Source of the DNA: Blastocladiella britannica
Taxonomy: Eukaryota; Blastocladiomycota; Blastocladiomycetes; Blastocladiales; Blastocladiaceae
Direction: 5' to 3'
NCBI GenBank assembly: GCA_025349905.2
Contig: MU624674.1
Location: 1-32,564 of the forward strand
Length of the DNA: 32,564 nucleotides
Shown here piece after piece: positions 21,502 through 32,447 of the stretch. Under the pieces are notes generated by a model. That model worked only from the letters and a program-made list of their open reading frames with translations. It was not told the origin of the DNA and ran no database searches. Every line of letters begins with the position of its first letter. Positions within the stretch are counted from its first letter, which is position 1. The position numbers were made by a program, and so were the translations under genes.

Positions 21502-21668
21502 GATATATTATTTTGTAATGTTGTTCCACTGTTTTTAATGAAAGACAGGGAAGGGAAAAAAACTGTGAATGGATCCAAATCGGTTCCCAAAAGGGTAACA
21601 AGACTATATTGCGGTACAAACAAGCTCCTTTCTGGAAAGGTGTGCAACTCTATTAATTTTCATAAGGA

Positions 21669-24600
21669 TCAATGCTTGCCCACGATTGAGCGCTTCAATG
21701 ATGGCCAGGCTGAACTGCCGCCTCCCGTTGTCGCAGCCGCCGCCGCGTTGTGCCCAGCATTTGATGATGATGTTGCTGCTGTTGTTGGTGTCGGAGTAGG
21801 GGACGTGCTACTCGGTCCAGCCAGGACATGTGCGACGGGAAGTGCCAGCGGCAAAGTGACGTGCCTTGTTGCGGTTGTCGTCGCCGTCGCCGACGACCCA
21901 AACGAGAGATCGTTGGTGTCAGGATCATGGTTTCGCAGAACCGTTGGCAGCCCACCACCTCCAGAAGGGCCACTAACACTGCTCCCGCCAAAGACGTTGG
22001 TCAGCACCGCACGCATCGTATCCTTGCCATAGTTGGGCTTGTCCGGTAACCGCACTTCGGCAATGTCGTACTTTGTATGGCGAAGGAGCTCTTTGTACAC
22101 GGTCTCGGACTTGACGGTCTTGATGCGCGCAGTCGGTCGAGACGCCGACGGCGGATGCGAGTGCGCGTGCGAGTACCGGAAATGCGTCGTGCTGTGTGGG
22201 ACCGTCAAGTCGCCGTCCTGGATCCGCCAATCACGCGCGATTTTTTTCCGCGCCATATGTTCTATTTTTTTTTTTTTTTTTGCCGCGGATGAGGTCTTTT
22301 CTGTCATGAGATATACACAACAGGGGACGTACCTCGCCACTTGCGCACAACATGCATCTGCATTGCAATCACTCGGTTGGACTGCGAGATCTTGATTTTG
22401 GACAGGGCGCCGTCGATCCCACCCCCAGGCTGCACCGGTCCACGGGCAATTCGGTTGTTTACCATGGCCGTCACCTCGAGCTCGAGCTCCTTGAGTTGTT
22501 GTGCAGCGGAACCATCTGAATTTTTAAATACAGTTGTAAGTCGAATCCAGGGCACCGAAGAATCCCTGATCCAAACACACCTTTAGGGTCCATGGACGCT
22601 TCAAACGCCTTGAAATTGGCCCATGCGCCCATGAGCTCGTCATCAAACTCAAAGTTGGGGTGCGACAGCGCTTGCAGTGCTGCAGAAAAAATAATAACAT
22701 ATGGGCCAACTGATCCTTTCCATGAGAAGGGAGATCGAATGTACCGAATGAAGCTTGGTTGGAGCTCTGCTGAATCATGCCGGTTTTGGATGCTGTGTAA
22801 AAGGGATTTGAGGTGAGCGGTTGTCAGTATCGCCAAAATATAAATGCACGTACATTTCCACATGTCAATCACCGAGACCTTGAGGTGGCCACGCTGCACA
22901 TCGAGCAGCTGCTCGCGCTTTCGCTCCATCAAATTCTCTTGGCGCACATCTTGCGGAATGGGGAGAAACGTGGACGGATCGTCGAGGTCCCACATGCTCT
23001 CTTGGCCAAAGATGCCGATATGGGCACCATCCAATGTCCACACTCGCACCGTGGCGTCCTGCGAGGACGAGAGGAATGCGTTTTTGCTTGACAAGAAGCT
23101 CACTCTGTTACATACACGTACGTTAATACACCCGTATCAAGTAAATAAAAAATCAAATAAAAAAAAAACGTAAAGGAAGGCTCGTACGATGTAATGCCCG
23201 CGTTATGGCACTTCCAGGACAAACCGAGCTTGAAAACGCTCTTGGCGGAGAGGTCGGACGAGCTCGCCGACCCTGCACTTGCCGCACCACCGCCACCACC
23301 CATGCTTCCGGACTTGAGCGATATTGGACCGACCTTGATGACGCGGATATGCCCTGCAGAGCCACCGACCACGAGCGCGGTGCCCGCGGCATTGACCGAC
23401 ATGGACGTCAGCCCTTCGCCATCGGGGAACCCAGCGCTCATCTCTCCCACCATCTTGACGTCATACACGTCCCACATTCGAACATGGCCGTCAGCATGGG
23501 CAGAGACAAGTGGGAACCGGTGGCCGCGGCTGTACTCGGTCCCGGTGGTCGCACCACCTCCGCCATTACCAGAAAGCGAAAGCGAAGTTCCAACGCCACC
23601 ACTACCGCTGTTGCCATTGGACGGGGTGTTGGTGCGGTCGTAAATGAAATGCAGTGCCTCGACCGCCTTGGACTCCAGCGACTTGTACTCCAGGAACGGG
23701 TCCTTGAGGCGGCATCGCCATGTCCCCGACTCGAGATTCCATGCGACAATCAGACCATCCAGCCCGCCCGTCGCAACCAGGTTGGGCGGGGCAAATGCAA
23801 TCGACAAGATATCTTCGTCGTGGCCACGGTGCGCGTCGCTCATTTCTCGAAGCGGCTGGCACTCGAGCGGTTCGGGCTCGTCGAGAAACACCGAGATCTT
23901 GTGGTCCCAGCCAACAGCAAGAATGTACTTGTTGGCACCGACTTCAGCGCAATGTAAGGCTGAGACTTCGTCCGAGTTGGTCTTGACGCAGCGGCGGAGG
24001 AGCTGGCCGTTGTTGAAATTCCACACTTTGATGACCCCATCGCGAGAGGCCGTCAGCAGGCGTCGCCCGGACGTGTCAAAGCACATGGCGGTGATTTCGA
24101 GCGGCTAGCATCTTTTTTGTTAATTTCCTTTGAGAAAATTGTGTCATGTATGTGACGTACCCCATGCACTTGGTTAAACTGAAACGTCTTTTCGCCGTAA
24201 TGAGCGTCCCAGACGCTGACGGCACTGTCTTCGCACCCCGACACGACTTGGTGGAAAGAAGGGTTGAACATGGCGGCCACCACCGGCGCCTCGTGCGACT
24301 GCACCAGCGACTGCTTGAATTGCGAGTACAGTGGCCACGCCTCTACTTTGGACGAGCCCGTCAACAGCTGCCGGTGCACATTGTCAAAGTATATGGCCGA
24401 TAAAATGTTTTCCGGCCGGTGGGGGAATCGGTCGGTGAGCGTTTGGATGCAGAGCATGGACTTGAGGTTCCAGATCTTGATCACCTTGTCCTCGGACAGG
24501 GAAATCACATGGCCCTCGCTCTGGTTCACGAGCACATCGGTGATGGTGGCGTTATGGCCAATGAGCGAGCCAGCTGCCTTGCTGAGAACATACGGGTTCC

Positions 24601-26407
24601 ACAGCCGCACGATCCTGTGATGTATTTTTTGTTCGAGTGCGATTAGCACGAGCGCATTAAATTTAAAAAAAAGGGTACAGTACTTGTCCCTCCCGCCGGT
24701 AATGATGAATGACGGCCGTCGGCAATAGTCAAAGCAACGCACGCCCTTGGGGACGTTAATGTATCGCGTGGTTTTCCGCTCCAGGTCAGAGATGATGACG
24801 GATTTGCTGGATTCGGCCGAGCACGTCACAAAGGCGTTGATTTCTCGGAAGCACTGGATCCGCTCGACCCATTCCTTGTCTTCATGCACTTTTTTCTACA
24901 TGAATAGTTCGGGGAGGCAAGATGTGCCGGTTCAGGTGAATGAAGCGAATCAGCAAAAAAAAAAAAGAATCCAAAATAGCATACACGGTGCAAATGAATC
25001 GTGCCCTTGAACGGCCCGTCCTCTCGATGCGCCAATGCAGCAGGTTTGACCACGAGCGGCTCAGTGTCGGACGTGTAATCGACAAAGAACCGCTTGGTGA
25101 AGGAGAGGACCGAAATGCCACCCCGGTCATCACCAACAGCAAGCACAGATCGCTCGTCGTCAAATTTGCCTGTTAATTAGTTAGATCAATTGCTCGACTG
25201 GGTTGAATTGCACAACTGAATGATAAAAATCAAAATTTCACGTACTCGCGTAGGCAATAGATAATGGGTTGCAGTCCAACGGAGTAATTGTCACGAGGCG
25301 GCGCGGTTTGATGGAAATGAGCTCAAAGATCGAAAGCCTGAGTGTTTTTTGTTGAGATCAGGTCTTTAAATTGAAGGATTTAAAGACATACTGGCGATCG
25401 TCGGAAATGACGGCAATCTTGTTTTGATCTTGCATCAATACGCAGTCCGTGACCCAAGCTTGCGCTCCTTCGCGCAACAGGTAGTGGCGAAGCAGCTTGA
25501 GTTTCGGAGACCACATGCAAACACAACCATCGCGAGATATGGACACGTATTTCCGCTCTTTTGTCACGTAGTCGATGCGTTTGATGAGATCCTTGTGAGA
25601 CGAGTCGACGAGCTTGCGCACTTTTTCATCCACGACCGATTTCTGGTGTGCCAAACGATATTGAGGCTCCACACGATGCCAAACCAGAACCAAAGTTACG
25701 ATACCACATATTCCTGATCGAGACCACCAACCATGACCACAAAGGTGGAAAACTCATCCCAAGAGACGGTGCCGTCCGAGTTGGCATCGATTTTCATAAA
25801 CAGCTGTGTCATTTGGTCGTATGACAGGTTCCCGCCCAAGACTTTGCCAAACACTTCACGGAACTGGAAAAAAATAGTTAGCGCAATCCATTTGCCAGTA
25901 ATAATCGAACGCACAGTGACAATGTCGAACCCTTCTTCGCCTTCCTCGTTGCGATGCGATTTGAAGATGGTCATAAGCTGCTCAAAGTGGTGGATGTTCA
26001 TGTACGCCTGAATATCGTCATTTCTGATACACATGGGCACATTGCAAGCGTCAAAAACGGAGAATCCATTCGATAATGTGATCGTACGCGTTTTTGGCCA
26101 GTTTTTCTCGAAGCAGAGTTCGTGATGCCTTCATGTCGGTGGTGGATGCAAGCATATCGGCCGAAGCGCGCTTTCGTGCGTGTTCCATGATGGAGGTGCC
26201 ATCTGCGTTCCCATACTATAATAGTGAGTATCGAGTTTATTGGATGTCAATGTAAAACTGACCTGCGTGATTATTATTCAGGGTGCTGGATCCGCTGGCG
26301 CCAATCGTTGTCGCGAGGTTGGTCACAGGAGTGTCTTCGGCGAGTGCCATGAGACCTGGCGTCATGCCCAGGCTTGCCAGAGTGTCAGTGGGATTTGAGT
26401 AGGGCAT
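21669..26407 (-). CDS. EF-hand/WD40 protein, WDR49/WDY family
   Basis: Fifteen exons joined in phase: 26407-26263, 26202-26088, 26023-25915, 25863-25708, 25642-25392, 25337-25246, 25169-24985, 24895-24684, 24614-24161, 24104-23188, 23104-22854, 22792-22745, 22679-22581, 22515-22333 and 22261-21669, totalling 1,269 residues. After a helical start comes HFEQLMTIFKSH, then an EF-hand with a good calcium loop (DANSDGTVSWDE) near residue 155. A long series of WD repeats follows: SRDGCVCMWS, GGRDKIVRLWNPY, SLSEDKVIKIWNLK, SGCEDSAVSVWD, ASRDGVIKVWNF, GGLDGLIVAWNLES, ADGHVRMWDVYDV and SSSQDATVRVWTLDG. The C-terminus is Ser/Thr/Ala-rich. This order matches WDR49 and WD-repeat-on-Y proteins, which are linked with motile cilia. 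That supports a flagellated organism; the exact role is unknown. Exon 4/5 boundaries are the least certain. It is divergent from FBXO9. Confidence 0.9.
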
Positions 26408-26583
26408 AGTTCGATTTGTAAAAATTATGGGGAAAGAAAGAGAGCTTGGGAAATACTACAATTCAATTAGTCAGTGCCAACTCGATCCCTGGTCAAATCG
26501 GCTCGGGTAAACTCACTTATGAAAATGCATAAAAACATATGAATGATCGTTTCTCTCTTCGACGAAGTTGTAAATATCGAAAT
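26408..26583. promoter_or_regulatory. Divergent promoter spacer, WDR49-like/FBXO9
   Basis: The two start codons lie 176 nt apart on opposite strands. The spacer is mixed in composition, with no clear TATA box. An ATG at 26539, in frame with FBXO9, would lengthen that protein by 15 residues. Confidence 0.45.
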
Positions 26584-28210
26584 ATGAACAATCCGACTGA
26601 TTCGGTCACGGAATCCGAGCTGGAAGAGTTTCGCGCCCAATGGCGACAGCAACTGGTCAAGCCCCAACCAGGCCCCGCGGACAGCGATCCGGCCCCGACC
26701 CCGGCCCCGGCCCCAGCCAAAATCATTTCTCTGCGCCCCAACAAGCACAATGCCCCGCCCGCAACTGCCGCTGCCGCGGTTCGCGCTCGGTCAAGGTCGC
26801 GTGCTCGCTCTCCTGCTGCACACAACTCAGCGGCGGCAACCGTTCCTGAAGTGGTCCCGGCGATTCCGGCGCATGCATCTCTGCAATCGCGCGGTCGCTC
26901 GCCTGCTGCCCCCACCATAAAGGAAACAATGGTGGTCCCTTCCGGGTCAGACGAAGCGACGATGGCTGCACTAACCAAGGCCACCAAGGCCATGTCGCTC
27001 TACGAGAGCGGGCTGGTGCCTTTCCCAATTTCATTTTTTTTTTGCGGAGCATGACTAATCACGCCATTTTTCTGTTTTAACTGAACCCATCGATCGATCG
27101 ATGTCCATCAGGATCACGAGCAAGCGGGACAGCTCTCGGACGCGCTGCGTTTCTATCGTGCTGCCTTCAAACTGGACGCCGACGTCGACATTCGCCACCG
27201 CGACAATGTCCGCGCACACATGGCCACCGCTGATGCCGCCGCCGCTGCAGCAGCAGCTGAAGCAGCAAAATTTGTTTCAGAGACCACCACCGTTTCTCTG
27301 GCTGCGGGCAGTGCCAATAACAGCGATGATGTGGTCGCATTCCCCGACGGATTTCTGGCGTGGGTGACGGCAATGCGGCACATGCACCTGCCGCTCCTGC
27401 CGTACTCGCCCGACCTACACCCGCATGTACCCATCTCGGTGCTCCCCGACGACTTGATTCTCCAGGTCCTGTCGTCGGCCATTGCGGCCGATCCTGCTGC
27501 CTTCTCGGCGCTTTCACGCGTGTGTCAGAAATTCGCGGTCTTGGCCCGGGAGCCCACCGTGTGGCGGCAAGTGTGCGTCGACCACTACGTGCACCGGCGG
27601 CAGGAAATTAGTCGGGTTCCACGCGACGACTGGATCATGTTCTTCCGGTCCGAGCCACGGGTGCGGTTCGAGGGCGCCTACGTGTGCGCATGCCGGTACA
27701 TTCGGCCTGGGTTTAGCGATTCCAGCTGGAGCGCACCCACGCAGCTGATTGAGTATTTCCGCTACCTGGTATGCCTTATTTTTTTTTTGTTTGGAGTCAT
27801 TTTGTCGCTCGTATTAACACTAACCAAAACGGAATAAATAGCGTTTCTTCCGGAACGGCACCGCGCTCGCGCACATGACGCCGACACCGCCGCGATCCGC
27901 CGTCAAGAACCTGCACTTGGCGGCCGCGCAGACCCACGAGGGCTACCAGTACGGCACGTACATGCTCGAGGGCGACATTTTGCACATTGAAATGAAGGAC
28001 AAGCATCGTCCGGGCACCGATTTCCGGATCCGACTGTTGGTTCAGGGCTCGCGCCGGCGCACCAACCGCGGCGTGAAGCTCCAGTGGGTCTCGTACTCGG
28101 TCACCATGCTGATGGGCATGCCTGGGCACAAGGTTCCCGAGGAGACCGAGATGGATGTGCGCGAGTTCCGCGACTACTCGTTTGCCAAGGTCAAAAGCTA
28201 CGTCCATTGA
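26584..28210 (+). CDS. FBXO9: FBXO9/Hrt3-type F-box protein
   Basis: Three exons: 26584-27015, 27112-27768 and 27842-28210, giving 485 residues. FBXO9 is the substrate adaptor of an SCF ubiquitin ligase. In order: ESELEEFRAQWRQQL at the start; an Arg/Ser/Pro/Ala-rich linker; one TPR-like hairpin spanning the first intron (LYESGL, then DALRFYRAAFKLDADV); the F-box ISVLPDDLILQVLSSAI with LSRVCQKFAVLAREPTVWRQ; WIMFFRSEPRVRFEGAYVCA; and the FBXO9 C-terminal beta region (YIRPGF, QLIEYFRYL-RFFRNGTALAHMT, YGTYMLEGDILHIEM). The start at 26584 has A at -3; the upstream ATG at 26539 is an alternative. The first intron (96 nt) carries a CGAT tandem near its 3' end. Its stop is 17 nt from the convergent stop of the next gene. 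Confidence 0.93.
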
Positions 28211-28227
28211 ATATTTCATTTTTTTAG

Positions 28228-29441
28228 TCAACTTTTTGATATCTTTGCGTGCCCACCGCCGCCGCCGCCGCGCAGCGACTTGGCTCGGGCGCGGCTCCAG
28301 CGCAGGACCGAGTCGAACGAAAGCTCGGCAGCAATGGTGAAATTCAAGACCACGCTCGTCCACCCACCCGAGATCACGGGCACTTGGGACTCGACCGTCA
28401 AGCTCACAGCAACATAGAGCACGTAGCTTAATATCATGAGAAACGACAGGAGATAGAACGAGCTGGTCAGGGGTGCTTGGATCGACTTGGCCTTGGGTGT
28501 CATCGGGGTTGAGGCCTCACTGGTGGCGCTGCTCGCATGCTGCTGGTGATGCTGCTCGTTTGAGGGCGTCAAGCTTGGCACCCCTTCCTCTGCTGTAGCA
28601 GAAGTTGACTGAATGACTGCTCGCGACGAAAACGCCTGCTTCACTTTGCGGCTGGCCCTGAACAGGTACCCGCTTGACGGTGTTGCTGCTGCCTTCTGCT
28701 GCCCAAATGCGACCCAGATGCTCCACCCGGACGAAATCGTGACTATGACGGGGAGGAGGCCGATCTGAAAGAGCAGCCAGCGGGGGATGATGTGTCTACA
28801 TTTCTGAATGCAGCCTCTCTCTGGTCAGCCTATGCTTCCACTTTAGCCTGTGAGAAAGGGAAAAGAGACACGTGCGAGTTAAACCACTCATACGGAGTGG
28901 CGTTTGCCTGTGCCATCTGCAAGACGACCGAAACATAGATGATCTTGTGCTCGAGAAAGAGCGCGACCCACAACAAGCCAAACACCCAAAGGGCCTTACG
29001 GCGAAGGTTTTTGGAATCTGCGAGCACAATGATTGAGCATCGGTGCACGATGGCCGCGCACACCAGAAACATGATATTTTGCAATCCAAACAAGTCCGTC
29101 AAGTTGTAGGCGAGAAAGTTGGTGGTTCCCGTTTGCCGGATCTGAATGATGGCCACCAACTTATTGATACAGTCGATCACAAGCGAGATGCCGGATAGAA
29201 ACAAGATCCAGTCGCGGAGGATGACCTTGCGTCGGGGTGCCGAGGTCGGATGGGTGGAAGACCGCCGGCGGCCACTATTCCAAGGTGCTCCTCCCCCTAC
29301 TCGGATCAGGGATACTCGGACTGGATCGGGGACAATGGCGAACGCGCTTCGGGCCAGCGAGCTCAGCGCTACCGCCGATAGGATCGCATACAAAATGTAC
29401 GAGTTTAACGCGACGTTATCTGGAACCAGATCGCTTTCCAT
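28228..29441 (-). CDS. Orphan 7-helix membrane protein, family 2, copy A
   Basis: Two exons, 29441-28872 and 28803-28228, encode 381 residues. Hydrophobic segments in order: SYILYAILSAVALSSLARSA; DWILFLSGISLVIDCINKLV; IMFLVCAAIVHRCSIIVL; ALWVFGLLWVALFLEHKIIY; WLLFQIGLLPVIVTISSG; SFYLLSFLMILSYVLYVAVS; and SVVLNFTIAAELSFDSVLRW, so seven helices are likely. A Ser/Thr/Gln-rich loop of about 70 residues lies between helices 5 and 6, and the tail is basic and Gly-rich. It is paralogous to the next gene (29497-30786): same intron position before IIPRW/AIPQW, and same KSIQAPLTSSF/KSIQVPLTRSF block. I cannot assign a family; a chemosensor or receptor role is speculation. ATG 29441 aligns with the paralogue's start. 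Confidence 0.85.
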
Positions 29442-29496
29442 CTTGGTGATCTGACAAAATATTGATAATATTAATTGTTGGAGGATATATTTATGA

Positions 29497-30786
29497 TCAC
29501 GCAGAATTGGAAGTCCTGCCATGAACCCGATTCCACCTGAGCAATCGGTCAAATGCCATTTCCGCCACCAGCACGACATTCAAGACCGTACCGAGCCAAA
29601 ATCCAGGCAATATTGGAATGCTTCCCTCGACCGTCAGGACAACGCTCATAAAGACAGTGTAGGCGAAGATCATGAAGCAAGATAGGGCAATAAACGAGCG
29701 CGTCAGTGGCACTTGAATCGACTTTTTACCAAGCGTTGAAGGTCCGGTGGTGGTTTTTGTCGATCCTAGGCTCGCACTATCGGCGCCGATACTCCCGCTC
29801 GTCTGCATATCTTGGGCCCCGCGCTCTGGAAGCGGTTTATCACCACTAATGTTGCTACGACTGCCACCGGGTTTGGTCAAGGTCGCAAAAAGGGACTTTT
29901 TGACCAAGACCGATGCCAGCGATTCTCGCCGAACGAGCGCTGGCTGTCCACTGTTGATGGTGGCGGTGGTACCTCGCAAGAGTGTGCCGTTGCCAGTCCC
30001 CATGATCGCGGGCTGAGACGCAACAAGGGGAGGTTTGAGATCTTGCAGCGTGGAAGGTTGCCGCGCTTCAAACGACACGAGTGGTTGGCAAAATGCCACT
30101 GAAATGCTCCCCGCGGTGGCGACAATGATGATGACGGGCAGGATCCCTAATTCCAGCAGCATCCATTGCGGAATTGCATGGCTGAGACATATTGCCGTCA
30201 GTTGAACATCAAAATGGAAATGTAAAAAGAAAAAGTACCCATAGATCCAGGTGTATGGGCTGGCATCTTGCTGACGCATGGTGACTACCCAGGACAAGTA
30301 GATCCACTTGTGTTCAATGCACACGGCGGCACAGAGCAACTTGAAGACCCACAGAAACCGGTTGCGGAGACGCTCGGTATTGGCAAGAACGATCACAAAG
30401 CAGCGATCGACGATGGCGGCAGTGACCAGAAACACGACCGTTTGCTGGGATATAGCATCGACAATGCGGTACAAGAAGAAATTGGCATTGCCATTTTGGC
30501 GATAATTGATACAGACAAGGAGCCGGTTGAGTGCGTCCACAAACAACAGAAACGCAGAGGTCAAGAGGAGCCAATCGCGTGGGATGGGCCGCCGACTGCG
30601 CTTTCGAGGCTTGTAATCTTGGCCAGTCACAAGGCATTCGATCCAGCGAAATGGCGTTGGATGTATGGCTCTGCTGGCTCGAAGGATGGATCCAGTGGAT
30701 ATGACCAGGAGAATCGAAAATGTAATGTAGCTGTTTCTCGCCATGCTGGTGCTCATGACGGACTCTACTGGGAGTATTGCCTCCAT
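29497..30786 (-). CDS. Orphan 7-helix membrane protein, family 2, copy B
   Basis: Two exons, 30786-30239 and 30181-29497, give 410 residues. The 57-nt intron is a multiple of three with no stop, so the unspliced frame stays open. Helices: SYITFSILLVISTGSILRAS; DWLLLTSAFLLFVDALNRLL; VVFLVTAAIVDRCFVIVLAN; LWVFKLLCAAVCIEHKWIYL; WMLLELGILPVIIIVATAGS; FIALSCFMIFAYTVFMSVVL; and WLGTVLNVVLVAEMAFDRLL. The loop between helices 5 and 6 exceeds 100 residues and is rich in Ser, Thr and Gly, with possible phosphorylation sites. It lies 55 nt upstream of copy A's start codon, head-to-tail, as expected of a tandem duplication, and is divergent from the family 1 gene at 31072. The start (30786) is the first Met before the conserved block; the frame is open further upstream. 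Confidence 0.85.
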   Translation of the reverse strand: MEAILPVESVMSTSMARNSYITFSILLVISTGSILRASRAIHPTPFRWIECLVTGQDYKPRKRSRRPIPRDWLLLTSAFLLFVDALNRLLVCINYRQNGNANFFLYRIVDAISQQTVVFLVTAAIVDRCFVIVLANTERLRNRFLWVFKLLCAAVCIEHKWIYLSWVVTMRQQDASPYTWIYGYFFFLHFHFDVQLTAICLSHAIPQWMLLELGILPVIIIVATAGSISVAFCQPLVSFEARQPSTLQDLKPPLVASQPAIMGTGNGTLLRGTTATINSGQPALVRRESLASVLVKKSLFATLTKPGGSRSNISGDKPLPERGAQDMQTSGSIGADSASLGSTKTTTGPSTLGKKSIQVPLTRSFIALSCFMIFAYTVFMSVVLTVEGSIPILPGFWLGTVLNVVLVAEMAFDRLLRWNRVHGRTSNSA

Positions 30787-31071
30787 TTTATATTTCTTTT
30801 GAATTTGGTTTGATCGTGAATATTTCGGTTCTTTTGCTATGGAGGGGGGTTCTTTGTTATACCTGTTGAAGGAACTCGCATTTGCTATCACTCACTTTCA
30901 TTCCAAGTTGTTTTTCACATCAAATTTTTTTTTTTTTTTTTGGCATGGAATCAGAGAAGATTTTCTCAATTTCTCTCACCTTTAAATCATCTCGAAGAAG
31001 ATCAACCTGGCCAACACTCCTTTCATCTTCAACAAAGTTCTTCGTGACTGCTGCAAGCTGCCCACTCCAAC
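30787..31071. promoter_or_regulatory. Divergent spacer between two 7-helix protein genes
   Basis: The 285 nt between start codons contain a 14-nt T run (30929-30942) and, toward the plus-strand gene, a CT- and A-rich stretch typical of a 5' UTR. Both genes encode orphan seven-helix proteins, so shared control is possible. I see no TATA box that stands out. Confidence 0.4.
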
Positions 31072-32342
31072 ATGAGCGATCCCGAAACCACATTCACCAT
31101 CACCGACGTGTATTTCGTGTGGTCCACCGAATCGGTCTTTCTCGGGCTCTGCCTTTACATTAACTGCACCACGGTCCTCTCGTCGACGTGGGTCAACTGG
31201 TCATCGGGCCTGCACTCGTACCTGCTGACGGCCCTGGCCTGGCTCGCGGTTGGGAACTCTGTGGACACGATCCTGAATGCGGTGCGCTCCAATGTCAGCG
31301 ATCCAGCGACCATCATTGGCGTAAACATTGCCGAGGACATTGTGGAGTGGGCGGTGCTGGTGACTTTTATTTGTGTGAACTACACTCGGTTCGTGTAAAT
31401 TTATAGGATTACAATCAAGTACAGAGTTTGATGTGAAATATACACAGGTTCCGCCAAAGTACACAAACTGGATCGGCACTCCCTACGTGGGTTCCCAAGG
31501 CGCTCCGTGGGATCTTGGCTCTCGACATTATTGTTGCGTCTGTCATTTACATTTGTTACATGACGGCCGACTCCCGTGATGCGATCTGGCCGGGCTTGGA
31601 CACGGCGTATTCGTGTACCTATATTTTCTCCAATTGAGCTGTTTAGTATTTCATATTTAATCCACGATCTTGATAGCCTTTGCCGTGTACGATGCGCTCG
31701 CCAATACCGCCATCACCGCGGCGTTTATCTGGCACTTGCAGTTGGCAGTCTCCCAGAAACGGATCGGCGTTCCGTCAACCAGCACAGTTGCTGGGAGCGT
31801 GATTGCAACCGTGGAAGAGACGTCCGGGCATGCCCGGGGGTCGCACCCAGTGCCCTCGTCTCCCAGCACCACGGCGATCTCAGCTGGGGGTAAAAAGGGC
31901 CCGATGCAGTCGGCCATCAACAAGTTTGTGAGCCGTCTAGCCCGCGCGCCGTCCAGTGAAGCCGAGTCCACGATTGCCAAGATCCGCGGGTTCCTGGCCC
32001 TGGAATGCGCGATCTTGATTCTGGCCAACGTGCTGCGGATCAGCATTCCGGACTTTGATCCGCAGTGGTCGCTGGTGTTTTTCGGCGAGTCGTTGCGGCT
32101 GCGGATCTTTAACTGGTGCGTTTTTCTTTTCTTGTCTTCAATGTTTTGTATTTTGACAACGTTTTGTGCTCATGTGAATCCACAGGTTCTTTGTGATCCT
32201 CAACGACTTCGAGGGATCCAACGGCAGTGCGCCGAGCAGCTCGCAGATTGGCGGCCAGTCCAGCACGGGCGGCGGCAACAGCGATGCAGGCAAGAGTAGT
32301 AACGCGCGTGCCGGCGATGTCATCAAGTCTGTGGCAGCTTGA
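31072..32342 (+). CDS. Orphan multi-pass membrane protein, family 1 paralogue
   Basis: Four exons: 31072-31388, 31448-31614, 31677-32115 and 32186-32342, giving 359 residues. It is paralogous to the 20129-21501 gene: FTITD..WSTESV against FTITN..WSNESV; STWVNW against ATWVNW; VNYTR against VNYSR; FGESLRLRIFNW against FGEAVRLYGFNW. The second shared exon is 167 nt in both, and three introns match in phase; the first, 24-nt exon of the other gene is fused here. Hydrophobic segments include VFLGLCLYINCTTVL, YLLTALAWLAVGNSVDTIL, EWAVLVTFICVNY, ILALDIIVASVIYICYM, ANTAITAAFIWHLQLAV and FLALECAILILANVL. A Ser/Thr/Gly-rich loop of about 70 residues lies between the fifth and sixth, and the tail is Ser/Gly-rich. 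Function is unknown. Confidence 0.87.
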
Positions 32343-32447
32343 GTAATTTCATTTAACAACGGTTAGAATAAATATTGTGAGGAAAAAATTCACATTGTAT
32401 TCACAGTATGCGTCCTCGACGCCCGACGGGAGCTTGAACCATACAAA

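Noticed and set aside
21421..22032. 203-residue plus-strand open frame
   Set aside because: It is antisense to the last exon of the WDR49-like gene and its 3' flank.
27088..27104. CGAT tandem/palindrome near the 3' end of the FBXO9 first intron
   Set aside because: It has only about four units and lies in an intron; nothing suggests a function beyond a simple repeat.
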